Assembly (NCBI GenBank): GCA_039030125.1
Contig: JBCCEV010000194.1
Coordinates: forward strand, 1 to 6,738
Direction of reading: 5' to 3'
DNA: 6,738 nt
Source of the DNA: JBCCEV01 sp039030125
GTDB lineage: Bacteria > Pseudomonadota > Gammaproteobacteria > Ga0077536
Part shown: one piece after another, positions 5,487 to 6,738 of the stretch
Layout: the number at the start of each line of letters is the position of its first letter
Numbering within the stretch: the stretch's first letter is position 1
Program-made: the position numbers and the translations under genes
The notes under the pieces: model-generated
Told to the model about the DNA's origin: nothing
Databases searched by the model: none
Seen by the model: only the letters and a program-made list of their open reading frames with translations

Positions 5487-6485
5487 GTGACCGAAACCCG
5501 ATCCGCCAAGCTCTCAGACCCACTCGCCCAGATCCGCGCCCTGGTGGCGGAGGATTTTAGCGCGGTCGACAAGCTAATTGACGCCCGCCTGTACAGCGAA
5601 GTGGCCCTCATCGGCCAGATGAGTCAGTACATCATTGGTAGCGGCGGCAAACGCCTGCGCCCGCTGGTTGCCTTGCTGAGCGCCAAAGCGCTCGATTACT
5701 CGGGCCCGCACCACGTTGATGTTGCCGTGATCGTTGAGCTGATACACACCGCCACCCTACTCCACGACGACGTCGTGGATTCCTCCAAGCTCCGCCGTGG
5801 CCGCGAAACCGCCAATCTGGTGTGGGGTAATCAGGCAAGCGTGCTGGTTGGGGACTTCCTCTACTCACGCGCGTTTCAAATGATGGTCGACATCCAGACG
5901 CCTGGGATCATGGATGTGATCGCCGACGCTACCAACACCATCGCGCAGGGCGAGGTTAACCAACTCGTTAACTGCCGCAATCCAGACACCACCGAAGGCC
6001 AATATCTGCGAATCATCCACGACAAGACCGCCAAACTCTTTGAAGCCGCGGCTATGCTGGGGGCGCAGGTCTCACAACAAAATTCAGACATGGAGAGCAC
6101 CTTCGGCGCTTACGGGCGCCACGTCGGTACGGCTTTTCAGTTAGTCGATGACGCTCTTGATTTCAGCGCCTCGCCTGAGGAGTTGGGTAAGAATATCGGC
6201 GACGATCTGGCCGAAGGAAAGCCGACCCTGCCCCTCCTCTATGCAATGTGGCAGGGAAATCCTGAACAGGCAGATACCGTTCGCACAGCGATCGTCGAAG
6301 GCGGCGTGCAACACATCGATGACATCATGGCCGCGATTGAATCGACAGGGGCCATTGAATACACTCTCTCTCGCGCGCGCTCCGAGTCTGAGAAAGCCAT
6401 CAATGCTTTAAAGAAGGTCCCAGCGTCGCCGTATCGTGACGGTCTCCTGTCGCTAGCCGAATTCGCAGTCGATCGACGGTCGTAA
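5487..6485 (+). CDS. ispB: IspB-type polyprenyl diphosphate synthase (octaprenyl or similar)
   Basis: This trans-isoprenyl diphosphate synthase extends farnesyl diphosphate with isopentenyl units to make the side chain of ubiquinone and/or menaquinone. The product is 332 residues (E. coli IspB 323). It has GGKRLRP at 53-59 (isopentenyl diphosphate binding), the first aspartate-rich motif LLHDDVVD at 91-98 followed by LRRGR at 102-106, GDFLYSRAFQMM at 122-133, KTAKLFEAA at 180-188, and the second aspartate-rich motif FQLVDDALDF at 217-226, then GKNIGDDLAEGKPTLPL. All catalytic aspartates are present. The start is the GTG at 5487: no in-frame ATG lies between the upstream in-frame stop and residue 46, and GTG gives a family-like N terminus with a few extra residues. 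No good Shine-Dalgarno is visible. Product length (C40, C45 and so on) cannot be read from sequence. The gene is divergent from rplU, a common arrangement in proteobacteria. Confidence 0.95.
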   Translation: MTETRSAKLSDPLAQIRALVAEDFSAVDKLIDARLYSEVALIGQMSQYIIGSGGKRLRPLVALLSAKALDYSGPHHVDVAVIVELIHTATLLHDDVVDSSKLRRGRETANLVWGNQASVLVGDFLYSRAFQMMVDIQTPGIMDVIADATNTIAQGEVNQLVNCRNPDTTEGQYLRIIHDKTAKLFEAAAMLGAQVSQQNSDMESTFGAYGRHVGTAFQLVDDALDFSASPEELGKNIGDDLAEGKPTLPLLYAMWQGNPEQADTVRTAIVEGGVQHIDDIMAAIESTGAIEYTLSRARSESEKAINALKKVPASPYRDGLLSLAEFAVDRRS

Positions 6486-6634
6486 CATTCTCGCTTCCTC
6501 ATCGCGGCGAGCATCATCCAAAGCGATTAGCATGCGCGGAATCAGGCCGTCCATTGATAGCCGCGATGGGAGCGACTCTTACGAGGAGCCGCCCGAGAAG
6601 CGACAAGATATGTCGTGACAGATTGAGCGAGCGC

Positions 6635-6665
6635 GCGACAATGCGAGCTGTAAGCGCAGTAGAAT
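6635..6665 (+). promoter_or_regulatory. Candidate promoter of the tRNA-Pro gene
   Basis: TAGAAT at 6660-6665 matches the -10 consensus at five of six positions and ends 15 bp before the mature tRNA, giving a start near 6672 and a 5' leader of about 9 nt for RNase P to remove. The best -35 candidate is GCGACA at 6635-6640, four of six matches but with a long 19-bp spacer. Confidence 0.4.
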
Positions 6666-6680
6666 TAGCAAGAAATCGGT

Positions 6681-6738
6681 CGGGGTGTAGCTCAGCCTGG
6701 TAGAGCACTGCCTTCGGGAGGCAGGGGTCGTAGGTTCA
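6681..6738 (+). tRNA. tRNA-Pro, anticodon CGG (3' end beyond window)
   Basis: The first 58 bases of a tRNA are visible. The acceptor strand is CGGGGTG (6681-6687), and its C1 is typical of bacterial tRNA-Pro, where the C1-G72 pair is an identity feature. TA and the D stem GCTC/GAGC (6690-6693, 6703-6706) follow, with loop AGCCTGGTA. The anticodon stem CTGCC/GGCAG (6708-6712, 6720-6724) encloses the loop TTCGGGA with anticodon CGG at 6715-6717, reading CCG proline codons. The variable region is GGGTC, and the T arm begins GTAGG TTCA before the window ends. The loop is identical to that of E. coli proK. The missing part is the rest of the T arm and the acceptor strand. Confidence 0.95.

Noticed and set aside
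6490..6511. Inverted repeat CTCGC/GCGAG just after the ispB stop as an ispB terminator
   Set aside because: Short stem, 12-base loop and no following T run.
6601..6615. Inverted repeat CGACA/TGTCG in the ispB-tRNA gap
   Set aside because: Only 5 bp with no T tract; not convincing as a terminator or operator.
6532..6618. Small plus-strand open frame of 28 codons between ispB and the tRNA
   Set aside because: No Shine-Dalgarno, no recognisable sequence, and a length easily reached by chance.
6514..6708. Minus-strand open frame of 64 codons covering part of the tRNA
   Set aside because: Its beginning is simply the antisense of the tRNA gene, a common false call.

Overview
This window is a block of conserved bacterial housekeeping genes. 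The gene content and order (ribF, murJ, divergent rpsT, then proB-obg-rpmA-rplU, then divergent ispB) and the protein sequences point to a proteobacterium, most likely a gammaproteobacterium; a betaproteobacterium is not excluded. The DNA is moderately GC-rich. I cannot name a genus. I see no insertion sequence, phage gene, CRISPR array or foreign-looking island.

Layout, left to right. Minus strand 1-510 is the N-terminal 170 codons of ribF (FMN/FAD synthesis), cut by the window edge. Upstream of it and reading the same way is murJ (561-2105), the lipid II flippase. A compact divergent promoter region (about 2106-2204) separates murJ from rpsT (2205-2465, plus strand, ribosomal protein S20, TTG start). 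rpsT converges on proB across only 36 bp. proB (2502-3641) and obg (3641-4654) overlap by one base. Upstream of them lie rpmA (4739-4996) and rplU (4996-5310), which also overlap by one base. A strong rho-independent terminator (4681-4711) sits between rpmA and obg. A 176-bp divergent intergenic region separates rplU from ispB (5487-6485, plus strand, polyprenyl diphosphate synthase). After a 195-bp gap with no convincing gene, the window ends inside a tRNA-Pro(CGG) gene that begins at 6681.

Functionally, most of the genes serve ribosome production (bL21, bL27, bS20, and Obg, a GTPase tied to 50S assembly), envelope and quinone biosynthesis (MurJ; IspB makes the ubiquinone/menaquinone side chain), proline synthesis (ProB) and flavin cofactors (RibF). 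No stretch longer than 300 bases lacks a gene.

The points worth a second look are regulatory: the terminator in front of obg with no clear promoter behind it, the back-to-back murJ/rpsT promoters, three genes with non-ATG starts, a short Obg without the usual C-terminal tail, and a tRNA gene whose far side lies outside the window. I found no evidence of a previously undescribed system.
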